A stretch of DNA of 64,000 nucleotides from Daucus carota subsp. sativus (lineage: Eukaryota; Streptophyta; Magnoliopsida; Apiales; Apiaceae): contig NC_030381.2 of the NCBI RefSeq assembly GCF_001625215.2, positions 49,251,214 to 49,315,213 of the forward strand, read 5' to 3'. A program made the position numbers and the translations under genes. The notes below the pieces were generated by a model. That model was not told the DNA's origin. It was given only the letters and a program-made list of their open reading frames with translations, and did not search any database. Shown here one piece after another: positions 37,001-49,127 of the stretch (positions are counted from its first letter, which is position 1; each line of letters starts with the position of its first letter).

Positions 37001-38924
37001 ACATGATGCTACCTTCTGGATATAGAAGCTTTTATGTTTGTATATTTACATTTAGTTGAACGAATATGTAGCAACTAAACATAGATTTAGCATGTTAATT
37101 AATATGAAGGCATGTCAATCTGATGGTATTAATGACTTGTGCATGCCGTAATTCGAATTTGTATCAAAGTCGCCGAAGCATTATTTTTTTCCTTCACGGT
37201 TCTTGATAGAAATTCTGAGTGAGCTTTATCTTTGATTTCTCAAGATTAGCTTGGGTGTAAGAAATTTAATGAAGTAGTTTGAAAGGTAACCAATGGTAGC
37301 AACTGGCAATTTGGAACTCCGAAACTCATCTGGTACGCAACAACAAAATCCTACCAATATATGATTGCCAAACCTGCATAAACCAATATATGATTGCCAA
37401 ACCTGCATAAACCAATATATGATCGCCAAACCTGCATAAATTCTGGTCTACGAAATATTACTTAATACTCTTACACTTAATTTTCCAGTGCTGTCACTTT
37501 AAATAACAGTGTTGATATTCTATGATGCACTTTTTGGGTGCTTGATCAAAATGATCGTTTAATGAACGACAAATACTGAGACATTGGTGCATGGTGACTA
37601 ATACCTATTTGATCTACATAAACAACATCACTTCAGATAATTATAATTTTTGGATGTTACTACTTCAGATATAACTTTAATAATGAAGTACCTGTGTGAC
37701 CTTTAATAATGAAGTACCTGTGTGAATAATTATTTCAGGTTCGATGGGATGATATGGAAGCTACCCGACATAACAGAGTATCTCCATGGGAGATTGAGCT
37801 ATCTAGTTCTGTTCCGGGAGCCAGTGGTTTGCTTTCACCTAGTATGAAAAGGAGCAGAATTGGTTTTACAACACAACCAGATTTCCCCATCTCTAGAGGT
37901 ATATCTTAGCTACAATTTTTTATATGTGGTCAGTTTAGTTCTGCTGGAGTGCTTTCCTTTTTCCGGATTGAAAGCTAACGTCTTTGTACTTCTTACAGAT
38001 GGGACAGGAATATCGGACTTCAGGGAATCTTCGAGGTTCCAGAAGGTCTTGCAAGGTCAAGAAATTTTGGGTTTTCATGCCTCTTTTGATGGTGTTGATG
38101 CTCGAAAAAATCACCCTCCCGACCCGAGGGGCTGTTTTCCTGGTTCAATGAATTGGGACTCAGCAGTAGGTAATGGTGTGAGGTCTGTCATGGGAAGTTC
38201 TGAAATTTCGTATGACGGGGTTAACTTTAGCGAATCTTTGCGACTCAACAAGGTCTTGCAAGGTCAAGAAATATTATCAAAGCGTCCATATGGAGGATGT
38301 CCCACTGTCAACCAGATGCTGGAACATAATGATCCTAGATTTATAGAAGGTGCTCGAGCAGTAAGCGGTGGAACTGAGTGGCCTTCGGTTATGCAGGGTT
38401 ACAGTACTTGCATGAGGCCCTCGGCACCATTGGTCCGAAAATCTCCAATGTCTTCTGTTCCAGTGTTCCAACAACCAAGCAATCCAGACCCTAAATGTGG
38501 TGCAGTAGCATCTCGGGGTAATCTCACCTCATCCTCACCCTATGGGCGTAATAGATTTGAAATGGAATCTCAACAAAACCTTGCTTCTTCTGGTCTTCTT
38601 AACTCACATAAACAACTTGGGTCGTTTAATCTTCCTCTCGAAACTCAAGCATCAAATATGGGGAGTTCAAATTTAGTTTCCTCTTGCAAAAGTAGTTGTA
38701 GACTCTTTGGTTTTCTTTTGACTGAGGAAAGTCCCGCCATCTCTAAAGAGAGCAATCCTAGTCGGATTCAATCAGCATATGTTCATAAAGCCCCTCATCA
38801 TCCTCGGGGTGACGAACAGTTTAATTCGAAGCCTTCATCAATGACCAAAATTGTGGGAGGCAGCTGTACCAAAGCAAAAGACTTGTATAACGTAAGGGAT
38901 ATGCTTCTTGATATTGCAATGTAG
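34054..38924 (+). CDS. ARF3: Auxin response factor 3 / ETTIN-like
   Basis: Nuclear B3-type transcription factor for auxin signalling in organ polarity and gynoecium patterning. Ten coding exons: 34054-34326, 34673-34729, 34849-35028, 35145-35229, 35347-35437, 35523-35681, 36299-36418, 36519-36594, 37739-37898, 37999-38924; total 2127 nt, 708 residues. N-terminus: [18 protein letters not shown]3 domain about 141-242 ([50 protein letters not shown]). Auxin-response domain about 250-350, ending SPWEIE. It stops without a PB1 (III/IV) domain and has RLFGF (635-639), both typical of ETTIN. Exon 10 contains two identical tasiR-ARF target sites, which sets ARF3/ARF4 apart and predicts silencing through TAS3. 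No ATG lies in the roughly 200 bases before the start, so no upstream ORF is seen there, unlike Arabidopsis ETT. Confidence 0.92.
37353..37439. repeat. 29-bp minisatellite, three copies, in ARF3 intron 8
   Basis: ACCAATATATGATTGCCAAA is part of a 29-base unit repeated three times; the third copy has one change (GATCGCC). A related stretch, ATAATCGCCAAACCTATATA, appears at about 43621, so the unit may derive from a dispersed element. Confidence 0.9.
37675..37726. repeat. 26-bp direct duplication just before ARF3 exon 9
   Basis: Two perfect adjacent copies of a 26-base unit beginning CTTTAATAATGAAGTACCTG end 12 bases before exon 9 starts. They may contain or displace the branch point. Confidence 0.88.
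38043..38063 (+). promoter_or_regulatory. tasiR-ARF target site A in ARF3
   Basis: A 21-nt stretch beginning AAGGTCTTGCAAGGTCAAGA encodes KVLQGQE and is nearly complementary to TAS3-derived tasiR-ARF. Paired sites of this kind are conserved in ARF3 across land plants. Confidence 0.9.
38250..38270 (+). promoter_or_regulatory. tasiR-ARF target site B in ARF3
   Basis: Identical over 21 nt to site A, 207 bases downstream and in the same frame, again encoding KVLQGQE. Two sites allow cooperative silencing through the TAS3 pathway. Confidence 0.9.
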
Positions 38925-40458
38925 CAGTAACTGAAGTAATTATTACAACGCAGTACCCCTCTTTTCTGAGTTGGACATATCTGAAAGGTTGGGTTTCAAA
39001 TGTATATTGAAGCTGCCTCCTTTTCTATATGGCAACAGGGTTGTCTGGTGCTCTTATTGAAAGTAAGTAAAACTTATATTATCTATAATTTTTTTCCATA
39101 CATTATGTTTACATAGACCTTGAATATTTTTGTGTTGATAAAGTGACATAGTTTTAAAAGTATTTAATTGCAATTTAATGTTCGGCTTAGTATATGGTTT
39201 ATAATTTTACCCCATCATATCTGCAGAATATATTTTCGGCAAGCTAAAGTTGATATTAATGAAATCTACAGATGCAGAAGTTGTGATGGCCAGATTGGTG
39301 CTTGTAAGGTAATTCCTGGTTCCACAATCTATCTTAGGTTTGACAAACAATTGTAGCAATTATATATGTATGCTTTGTTGTAAACTGAAGGATCACGTTA
39401 AATCAGCTCCTTTCTATTTTTTGTTGGTTGAGCTACTTGTTTCTGTATAACATTGTACGGCAATATGCGGAATTGGTTACTGTAGAAAATCTCAATATTC
39501 AAGATTTAAACTGTTAATCATAGTGATTATGATCTCTCTAGGCTTCATCCAAATTGTTTAGATTGCTAGCTTAACTAAGTCATTTAAATGCTTAAACCAT
39601 AACTTTAATTAGTTCGTCATTTTGTTTTATGTATGGAGTTTTCTCTTTTCTGGCTGTATTTTACATGTCTGGCCTATTTGAGGCTTCTGAATATAAGAGA
39701 AGCGAACAATTGCCATTAGGAAAGAAAGTGATAGCTGTGAAGGACCGAAATTATCAATTAATCGTTCTTCTGAGGTAAATGTTAGTTAACTTTCTTCAGG
39801 GATGTGTAGCAAATTGTAGTTACCATCTTATTGTTAAGAGTAATATGAGGTACTAAATTGTTCACTAGCTTTCAAATATGTGAACACCAAAACTGCCGGC
39901 AAGTGGCGACATTCAATAATCAGAGTTACTATAGTAACTTGGTTCCCAGAGATGAGAAAAATACTGGACTTCCCATTTTGTATGAAAAATATAACAACCA
40001 AAGCAACTGAGACAACATATAATCTTTGTTTACAAGATAACAACTCTTTCCTCGCGTCTCCTGACCCTAAAGTTGTGAGTGTGTGTGGGGGTTTGGAACA
40101 CATTATCTTAGGTATGCCTTCATATAATTCAGCACATACTTTCATTACACTGTTTGCTATATTTCACTACCGCAAAAGTGGTGATCATCTCATAAATGAT
40201 GAACGAAATGTCGAAGTTGAAACTGTATATACGAGAACCTATTATTATTACCAACATGCCTTTATTACCAAGGGAAGATGGATATTGCTGCCTTGAATCA
40301 GAGTAGAAGTTTCAGCCATCTAATAGTGTGGAGTGACGCTAGAAATGCATGAACATTATGAATACATCATCCAAGCTATACAACCGATTAAAACAATAGA
40401 ATTAATAATCTCCTTTCAACGAAGAATCTAATGTCTGAACGATATAATGAAGCTGTAT
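38925..40458. other. Convergent 3' spacer between ARF3 and the pseudokinase
   Basis: It should hold the 3' UTRs of ARF3 (plus) and the kinase-like gene (minus). No further gene is recognised. The open frame at 39880-40296 has no family features and composition typical of non-coding DNA. Confidence 0.6.
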
Positions 40459-41496
40459 TTACAAAGACCCAAAACTAATAAACAGAGCCCCCTCTTCCAA
40501 ATTGTTTAAAATGGCTACAACCTGTACAATAGAGGGTCTATTTTTCCTAGAATTACCGACGCAGGCTGCAGCAACTTTGGCCAATCTGACAAGAGGCTTC
40601 ATATCAGATGGAATCACAATTCTTGTATCCAAAAGTTGACTAATCTTCGTTTCTTTAATCAAAGGCAAAGCCCATTCAACAATATTAAACCCTTTCCCAC
40701 TTCTCCTTCCACTTAAAATCTCTAACAAAACTACACCTAATCCATAAACATCGCTCTCCTTAGAAGCACCCTTCTTGTTAATCCAAAACTCATCATCAAC
40801 ATACCCTACAAGGCCTTCCTTCTCTTGAGGTGTCAAAAATGATAAACCATAATCACAAATTTTAGCAACAAATTTTAAATCAATCAAAACATTTGAAGAC
40901 TTAACACAACCATGCACTATTGGCGGCATCACCACTTCATGCAGATGTTCGATCCCTCGAGCCAGACCAGCTGCAACCTTTAACCGATTTCCCCAGTCCA
41001 AAAGAGCCACTCCCTCAGAATTCCCATGTAGATAAAACTCTAAACTGATCATCCCCACGAACTCCGAAACAATGATCCTTTCCCCGGGTGCCTCCGAGAA
41101 CCCTAGTATAGATACTATATTAGGATGTTGAACTGCACACAGAGACTTTAGCACTGATGAGAACGTAGAATTACCAGCATTGCTCAAAACTAACCGCGGA
41201 TGAATCCTTTTAACAATCACCATATCTCCTCTTGACATCACACCTGTATACACAGTTCCGAGCCGGCCTTGCCCCACTAACCTTCTAGTGCTGAAGCCTT
41301 CAGTAGCTTCATCGACATCGATCAACGAATATATATGTGCAGACTTCCTGGTAGGAAGAATTTCTTGGCCTTTCACCTGCTTTTTGTTGCATAGGATGAT
41401 GATCAGGATGATTACAAGAACAACGAATGACAAAATCAAAAATGAAAGGGAAATATCATAAGCAACATCATGAGTAGTCATGGAAATATCAATCAA
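40459..41496 (-). CDS. Membrane-anchored receptor-like pseudokinase without ectodomain
   Basis: Single exon, 345 residues. A short N-terminus is followed by one membrane segment (about 14-36, rich in Leu/Ile/Val), a basic stop-transfer (CNKKQVKGQ) and a protein-kinase fold. Glycine loop GQGRLGTVY (75-83) and ATP-site Lys96 (VIVKRI) are present. The catalytic HRD is HGC (195-197), so the base Asp is missing, and DFG is DYG (215-217); SDVYGLGVVLLEILSGRR marks the C-lobe. It is most like the plant CRINKLY4-related receptor-like cytoplasmic kinases, but with no CR4 ectodomain. It probably signals as a scaffold or allosteric partner. Met1 or Met6 may be the start. Upstream on the minus strand a TATATATAAA stretch (about 41654-41663) could be its TATA box. 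The gene is convergent with ARF3. Confidence 0.82.
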   Translation of the reverse strand: MIDISMTTHDVAYDISLSFLILSFVVLVIILIIILCNKKQVKGQEILPTRKSAHIYSLIDVDEATEGFSTRRLVGQGRLGTVYTGVMSRGDMVIVKRIHPRLVLSNAGNSTFSSVLKSLCAVQHPNIVSILGFSEAPGERIIVSEFVGMISLEFYLHGNSEGVALLDWGNRLKVAAGLARGIEHLHEVVMPPIVHGCVKSSNVLIDLKFVAKICDYGLSFLTPQEKEGLVGYVDDEFWINKKGASKESDVYGLGVVLLEILSGRRSGKGFNIVEWALPLIKETKISQLLDTRIVIPSDMKPLVRLAKVAAACVGNSRKNRPSIVQVVAILNNLEEGALFISFGSL

Positions 41497-43838
41497 TCTT
41501 GAAGATGTCTATATGACTATAAGTTATCGTTGAGTACAAGTTATTGGTTGATTGGAGAAAAGATTAGCTTGGACGGCTGAGAAAGGTGCATGAAGAGTGA
41601 AAATTCAACATATTAAATATGAACATGGAATTCTAAGAGCAGAGGGATAGGAAAGGGATGTTTATATATACGTTGCGTAAATGTCAAGACTTTGAAAATT
41701 AAATTATGGTTGATATGGTACGTTATGGAACTTAGAAAATTGTAGGACAAGATTTGGTTAATGTTGGTTTGGGGTTGGCGGCCCCCTAATTTGTCACTTT
41801 TCACCAAAGGTTTAACCACTTATATTAGTGATAACCATGCTTCTGTTACTACTATCTTCAAGCGACTCTGGTCAGAATTGTATTTGACATGTGATTGTAG
41901 AACTGTTTCTCGCATTTCCTAGGATGGATCCTCCAGTAATGTATATATTCCTGTATTATAGCAACATGTAGCATATCTCAGATAATTTCTCCTTGTATCG
42001 TAATAAATATTCCCTCCACCCCCTTCACAATTGTATATATGAAAGAACAAGTTGCCACACAGACTTTAATACTTCTTTTAGTTATATTATAATTTGTTTA
42101 TTTTTTAAATAAAAATTTAAATGTATAATTTTATTATAAAAAGAAAATCTTAAAATAAATTATAAACCTATATTTTATAAAAATATTAAAGTGCGTGCGG
42201 AGTAGGAAAAAAAATGAATAGAAATGACTGGAACAGATAGAGTAAGTAATATCAGATACTTTGACTTTTTCTCCATATGACCTTCACGTAATGAATTATA
42301 CCGAAATACATTTTATTTCGTATACGGAAGCCTTTCATCTAATCAAGGGGTATGCAGAGGTATTATGTTTTAAAATTTTAATAAGATCAATTTAAACAAA
42401 TATTATATATTAAAAATCAAATATTATATATTAATATTTTTTTTAAAAAAATATCAATTTAAACAAATACATAGCGAATCATCCTCATCATTCTTATATG
42501 TTGAGTGGGTTCTCCTTTAATACCCTATTTCTATTGGGCTTCTGAACAGAGATATATACGAAATATCACAAAGGGGTCAAGTTGATTGGAAATAACCAAC
42601 TGACCCTCTACAAGCCTTTGCAAAAGCAAGTCAGATGCACCAAGAAAGTTTCTAATTTGCATTAACCGGATTCTTTATATTTGAATTTTCAATCTAAATA
42701 TTACTGTAGTGTATATATCATTCGTCACATTTCTGTTATTGAAAATTATCTCAAAATAAAAGTTTATCCTCTGTCAGGGTCTGAGTCTCGCTTACACGAA
42801 AATTTATCATAAATAAATAGTTCTCGCTAGCTATAAGCAAATATTGAGAAGAGAAAAGAGTAACAATAACCTTGTACTTGATTAATGTACAAGATAATTA
42901 GTTAATCGATATAATAGATTATTATGATATGAGAACTCACAGTCTATAGCTACTTGAATCAAAATTCCACAGCAAATCAGCATCTCTTATGTTAATGATC
43001 ATCGCACACTCAATATAGTCAAGTTTTTCGCAGAAATATGAGTTTGTTAAAACTTAAATTTTGAGCATTTCAAACAAAAATACTAGTGCAAATCATGCTG
43101 GCGTTGCTGCAGCTTTTTATCTGCTCTACAACTGCACTAGTAAGTTGAAAAAAACATTGAATCCTTGTTCAGTTACCGTCAGCACAAAAAATGTTTTAAC
43201 TGTGCCACTCCTAGACCTATTTCCTTTTCCTCACTAATTTCACAAAACACCTGCATATCTTCCTTAGAAAAATCAACGTTGGCTTCCCAAACTAACCTCT
43301 TAACACTTCTTTTCTCTATCAGAACTCAAGAAGAAGAAACTGCTGGCCTCTCATCTCATCCTGCAGTGTTGCAGTAAGTGGTCCCTTTAAGCTTTTAAAT
43401 GAGTAAAATGTTCAATTATCCAACGATTAACAAAGAGTTACCACAGGTAACTTCTCAAATCCGATAAAAATAATTAATAAGTCAATTAATATAAAAATGT
43501 ACATACAAAACACACAAATACCACCAACCTCTTGTTACCGAGAGAAGTGGTATACAGGAGAAATAGCACCAATACTCGCCTGACCAATATAATTTAGTAG
43601 ACTACAATAAGCCTAAACGCATAATCGCCAAACCTATATATGATTCGAACTTTTTTTAAATACCGCATAAAAACATCTTCTTGCTAGGAGAAACATTAAG
43701 AAATACTAATCAGAACTAAAAGCATTGAGTAGTACCTATCAATGGAAAAACAATAAGCAATTAGTTGATGAACAAGAAGAGCTGAAGCTTGACTTATTCT
43801 TGTCCAAGTATCTGAAAATTTGTACAGCAAGAACCGTT
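41497..43838. other. Spacer between the two kinase genes
   Basis: It contains the promoter of the pseudokinase (right-hand side of that gene) and the 3' UTR of the LRR kinase. A degenerate Stowaway copy lies at 42010-42242. Nothing else is recognised; the frame at 43165-43377 has no family features. Confidence 0.55.
42010..42242. mobile_element. Degenerate Stowaway-like MITE
   Basis: The left end TTCCCTCCACCCCCTTCACA follows TA. The right end GACTGGAACAGATAGAG is followed by TA. The interior (AATTGTATATATGA) matches the copies at 55013-55252 in style. Old and diverged. Confidence 0.6.
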
Positions 43839-46800
43839 TCATGCTACACTTCCTTGATCTGATGCATCTTCATAGTAGTATGGTGATAATTTACCGTCTT
43901 TTTTAACAATCTTCAGCTGATTGTCGCATCCTCCTATCTCGTGTAACATTTTAACAACTCTTCTTATCGATGGACGGTTGATAGGGAGCGGACTGGTGCA
44001 AATAAGACCAACGTTGAGGACTTTGCATATTTCTTCTTTGAAACAGGAATCTAGTTTTGGGTCGATGACATGGTCTATGCCTTTCTGATCCAAACTTGTG
44101 CAAACCCACTTCACCAAATCTTTTTCTCCGAATTCGGGATCGACTGGCAGTCTTCCTGTGACTAATTCAAGAATGACCACACCAAAGCTATATGTATCGC
44201 TCTTCTCATTCACGCGAAGTGTGTATGCATACTCTGCAGTGCACATAAAACTTGTTCAAAGCTAAGGTTTTATAAAGGCAAAAACAAATATTTTATCGTG
44301 GCCAAGATCTAAATATTGACAGCCATTAATTGCTTACTAATTAATTTACAAATCCAATGGCACATCTTGATAACATGAAGCAAAGAAGACAAAGAATAGT
44401 GTAATGCAGAAGGCTATTGATTTGTGTTTATTAAGTGTAGGGTACTCAGCTTATATGATATGAATACTTTGAGTCTTTAAATTGCAACCAGACAATGATA
44501 TTCATATTTAACTCGAAACGATATGCAGTGCATCGCTAACTAACCTGGTGCAATGTAACCACAGGATCCTGCAATGACAGACATGGAATTGTTTCCCTTC
44601 CCAATAGCATCAACAGCCTTTGCCAATCCGAAATCCGCCACTCTAGCTCCAAAATCTTCATCAAGCAAGATGTTATTAGATTTGACATCCCTATGCACAA
44701 TCGGTGGAACACAGTCATGATGTAAATAGGAAAGTCCTTCAGCAGCATCCATCGCTATTTTGTACCTAGTTGGCCAATCTAATAAACCACTTTTGCTACT
44801 ATGAAGCAAATCACCCAAGCTACCATTAGGCATATATTCATATACCAAAAGCTTGCAATCTCTTGTAGTACAGCAACACCATAACCTCACAATGTTTTTG
44901 TGCCTTATCTTCCCAAGTGTCTCAACCTCTGCATCAAATCCATCATTACGACCCGAGCCTTTCTCAACATCTCCATTCCCATCCACCAATTTGGATTCTC
45001 CCCAAAGCTTTTTCACGGCAACAGCCTCACCATTACGCAAGACAACCCTGTAAACTTTACCAGAAGCCCCGCTTCCTATCAAATTATCCTCATCCAAAGC
45101 ACCCAATATTTCATTTTCACTAAAACCCAATTTATGAAACGACATCAATGTCCATTTTGATTTATCATTCGCTCTTTTTGCCAAATTAACATTCTTATAC
45201 TTCCGCAAGAACAAGACAAGACCCACAATAAGTACCACACCCGAAAGCAAAAAGATAATCCTTAGCATCCAAACATAACCCATACTCCTTGCTCCACCTC
45301 TACGATCACAGAGACTATCAATTTCTTTACACAAACCAGGATTCCCCACAAAGCTATTCCTATACATTTGCTTAGCATAAAGCTCAGGGATATGGCCCGT
45401 GAATTGATTGCTTGATAAATTAAGCTGATTAAGCTTTAAATTCTGCAATCCCACTGGAATATTTCCTGAAAACCGATTTCCTGACATATCAAGATAGTTA
45501 AGCCCAGATAAGCTTCCAATTTCCTCAGGTAAAATCCCGGAAAAGTCATTATCTGCAAGATTCAGCTCATATAGCTTCTTCAAAGATTGAATGCCACTTG
45601 GAAGCCCACCCGACAAATCATTGTTATGGAGATCGAGTCTTCCTAACTGTTCAAGCTTCACTATACTTACAGGTAGAACGCCACTAAATCGATTCTCACT
45701 TGCTGAAAAATCTTTTAAATTCTCCAAGAACCCAATCTCCTCAGGAATATTTCCTGAAAAGTCGTTCTTGTATATAATCAGAGATGACAAAGCTGACGCA
45801 CCAGCAACTGTTTTTGCAATTTGACCCGAAAAAGAGTTTCCAACAAGCTCAAAGAAATGCACATTAGGAAGCCCCCAAAATCCAACCGGAACCTCACCGG
45901 ACAAATTGTTATACCCGAGCCTGACCCGTGTCAAGCTCCTACATTTGCCTAAACTTTCTGGAATCCCCCCTGAAAATGAGTTATTAATCAGCAAAAGCTC
46001 CTCAAGAACACTTTTTTCACACAAACTCGAGGGAACTTCACCTGAAAATTGATTACTCGACACATCAATCCACTTCAAAGGTGAATTCATCCCAAGATTC
46101 TTAGGCAATTCACCGGTTAAACGATTACCAAACAACCTAAGCTCATACAAATTCGAAGATTTCGCAATACTCTCCGGCAATGTTCCTTCAAACCTATTCT
46201 CATAAAGATTAAGTGACTCAAGTGGCAATGAACACAACTCCTCTGGAATCCTCCCACTCAACTCATTCATCGACGCATCCAACAATCTCAAACCCTTCAT
46301 CTTCCCCCACCCGACGCTCGGTAACTCACCGGAAAGCGAGTTATTATACAACTCAACCTGAACCAAATTAGTTAACTCAGTCAGCCAACTAGGAACCACC
46401 CCTTTCAACTCATTAACCGCCAAATCCAAATCAATCAACTTACTGAGTCGACTCAGCGAGTCAGGTATCTCACCTACCAAGTTACAATCACTCAACCACA
46501 ACACCTCTAAATTCACCAACCCACCGAACTCCGGCGGGATCCGACCCGGCAAAAAGGGGTTATACGACAAATTTAACTGCTTTAAACTCGAAACATTTCC
46601 TAAAAACCCGGGAATTTCCCCATCAAACAAATTCTCAACAAGTGATAAAACCTCTAGCTGCCGGAACTTACCAAAACTCGCCGGAATCTCGCCGGAAAAA
46701 TTATTCCCGGTCAAATCAAGAACTTTTAAATTTCTAAGCTGAGATAAAGACTCGGGGAGCATACCTGAGAGAAGATTCTGAGCAAGATTCAAGTACTGCA

Positions 46801-47155
46801 GAGATGTACACGTGGAAATACCCTCGGGAAGCGTGGAGTTGATTGAGTTGTTGTAGAATGAAATTGAGGTCAAATCTTGAAGATTACAGAGGACCAGAGG
46901 AAATGGGCCAGCAAGATTTGAGCTAGAGAGATCAACTGAGTTGACAGAACGAGTTAAAGGGTTGCATTTTATGCCAAACCAGTTACATGGGCTAGTGTTG
47001 TTTTGTGTGTTCCAGGTTGATAAAGTGTTGTCCGGGTCTGAAAGACTGAGTTTGACTCGGTGGAGATAAAGGGCTTCTTGGTTTTGAGCCTGAGTTGAAG
47101 CAAGTAGTGTGAAGAGCAGCAGTGAGAGCTGAAGAAGATGCATTTTTGAGGCCAT
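43839..47155 (-). CDS. HSL1: HAESA/HSL1-class leucine-rich repeat receptor kinase
   Basis: Plasma-membrane receptor kinase of LRR-XI, the class that perceives IDA/IDL peptides and controls abscission and organ development. Two exons on the minus strand: 47155-44545 and 44233-43839, 1001 residues; HAESA has 999. A signal peptide (1-23) ends near QAQ; the N-cap includes SPCNWFGIKC; about twenty LRRs follow to about residue 600. The membrane segment is about 626-653. The kinase keeps all catalytic parts: GSGASGKVY (from 694), Lys715 (VAVKK), HRDVKSNN (821-828), DFGLAK (841-846), and GSCGYIAPEYAYTLRVNEKSD across the splice junction. The end SPYYYEDASDQGSVA matches the family. The intron (44234-44544) sits at the conserved HAESA-family site in APE. 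HSL1 is favoured over HAE from IDHVIDPKLDSCFKEEI. Confidence 0.93.
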
Positions 47156-48740
47156 AGTCTATAGATACAGATAGATACAAAGATTATGAAGCGTTTAAGT
47201 ATGGAAGAAGGGGAAGAACAAGAGGTTTGATAGACATGAATGTGTGTGTGTGTGTGTACGAAAAAGAGATGGATTTGATGTAATGGAGTAAATGCAAAAG
47301 AGTGATACGGCCGACAATTTGTTAAATTTGATGGAGAGAGTTCTGCAGAGATGAAAAAGTTTCAATTTTTACTAGCTTAATCGATAAAGTTTTGATTTTT
47401 ACTACCAGTACTGTAGACTGTAGTGGTGTTTATAACTCACTAATTGTACTTGAGGTTAATAGTATGTTTTGGACCAGTCTAGTGAAGACTCAACTCTCAA
47501 GTACCTTGTTTTTTTCATTCTGATTTTGAGGGGGAAATGTTAGTTGGGTCATGTTTGTATTGTGCATGTCAACACAGAGAGAGACTGGGCGAGATAGAGA
47601 GAGGAGGGGGAGAGAGAGAGGAGAGGGGCCTGTATAAATTGTTGTTTCTGGGTGCAAGGAGGCAGCAGAATCTGAGACACATTTGAAACAGCTTGTATTC
47701 ACGGATGGACTGTAGCACAAAAGGTTAAGCCAATTTTGTGCTCTTCTTGTCTTCTGTATACATTGAGATTTTCTGGGATGGGCATAATTTCTTTTTTTAA
47801 ATCTTTATCTTCAGATGTTAGCAAGAAAGAATTTCAGTTCAGTCCGGGTCCTCGCCAAATATCACCGATAATTAATTTAGCGAGATCGGTGTAAATTAGA
47901 GTTCGAAGTTTTAGCAGATGGAATCCAACTTATGAAAGCTAAAGGAAAGAAGAATAAGCAAGAATGTCTGTGAATTCTGCTTACGAAGTGTTTAAAGCAT
48001 GAATAACTTTTCTATTTTTCTTAGCAAACCTAGCTAATATTTCTCAAACTGATTTAAATACGATAAAATGAATTTAACGACAAAACTTGTTTACAACCTA
48101 CTTGTAGTATTTTGCTATAGATAATCATGGAGACAACAATAACCCGGGCAGCCAAATTCCAAGTGCAGGAACACAAATTGGGTTAAGCTAACATGTTGTA
48201 GTGATTAAAGATTTAACAATTTCAAACAAACTTAAAGGTCCCAAACACAACCACCGACCATTCACCATAATCAATGACTCTGCTCTTTTTGCTTGGTTTC
48301 ATTTTTGGCCCCTTTATATGTATTGCAATTTGTTTTTATTGGACACCTGGTTAAGTGCTTTGCTTTTTTATCGATAATTAAGAATTCATTTATAGTGTTT
48401 ACACATGTTATGTGCTCATAAATGATAAAACAGACAAGTTAATGTAGATGATGAGTACTGAACGTCATGAATCCTCAAACAGTGCTCACACCTGTCAAAT
48501 TAGTTTTTGTTTTTTTAGCTTGTGTTTTGTTTGGTCGAAATTAGTGTTTTATTTTTTACACATACTTCAAAAATATTTCAATTCAAGATATAAAATAGAT
48601 GTTCTTTTTTGATATTATTATATATCGGGTCATGTTTCTCTAACAACTTTTAGCCTAAGAACTCTTACAACCTTAACCTTCTAGTATGATCTGTAGCAGA
48701 AATGTATATGTAGAAAAATATCGTTTTCATGTATTATATT
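47156..48740. other. HSL1-class gene promoter and spacer
   Basis: The 5' region of the receptor kinase, which is transcribed leftward. A TG microsatellite lies at about 47241-47257. A GA-rich tract at 47576-47629 is CT-rich on the coding strand and could be a leader or a GAGA-type (BPC) binding region. A TATA-like CAATTTATACA on the minus strand lies at about 47632-47642. No other gene is seen. Confidence 0.5.
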
Positions 48741-48745
48741 TGAAA

Positions 48746-48777
48746 CTAGCTTCTTAACCCGTGCTTTTGCACGGGTT
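48746..48777 (-). mobile_element. Helitron 3' terminus, minus strand
   Basis: On the minus strand, a 9-bp-stem hairpin (AACCCGTGC, AAAA, GCACGGGTT; 48777-48756) is followed six bases later by CTAG and then T. A hairpin just before CTRR with insertion next to T is the Helitron 3' signature. The partner 5' end could not be placed, so the element's extent is unknown. Confidence 0.6.
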
Positions 48778-48854
48778 GCTTTAAATTATATTTTTAATGT
48801 ATGTTATATCTTTTTGTTTATTTTTTTAAGTTGAGATTATTTGTATTAAAAAAA

Positions 48855-49089
48855 TAATTTAAATTTACATTTACTTATATTTTAAGTCATATTATCTTGA
48901 TATCTAAATGTACACATATCCTCACATATTTATTAAAATATAAATATAAAAAATATACATTATTTAAATTTTTATTATATAATTAAATTGTCACTCACCT
49001 AAACTTATTGAGAATTTAATATAAAAAGTAAGATTCTTACCGAATCGGAGTCTTTATCATATAATTATATATTATATTTATAATTGTTC

Positions 49090-49127
<38 letters not shown>

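Noticed and set aside
39880..40296. 138-codon plus-strand frame between ARF3 and the pseudokinase
   Set aside because: No recognisable domain, no consistent codon character, and it lies in a convergent 3' spacer.
44853..45824. Plus-strand open frames across the LRR kinase
   Set aside because: They are antisense shadows of the receptor kinase exon and have no own family features.
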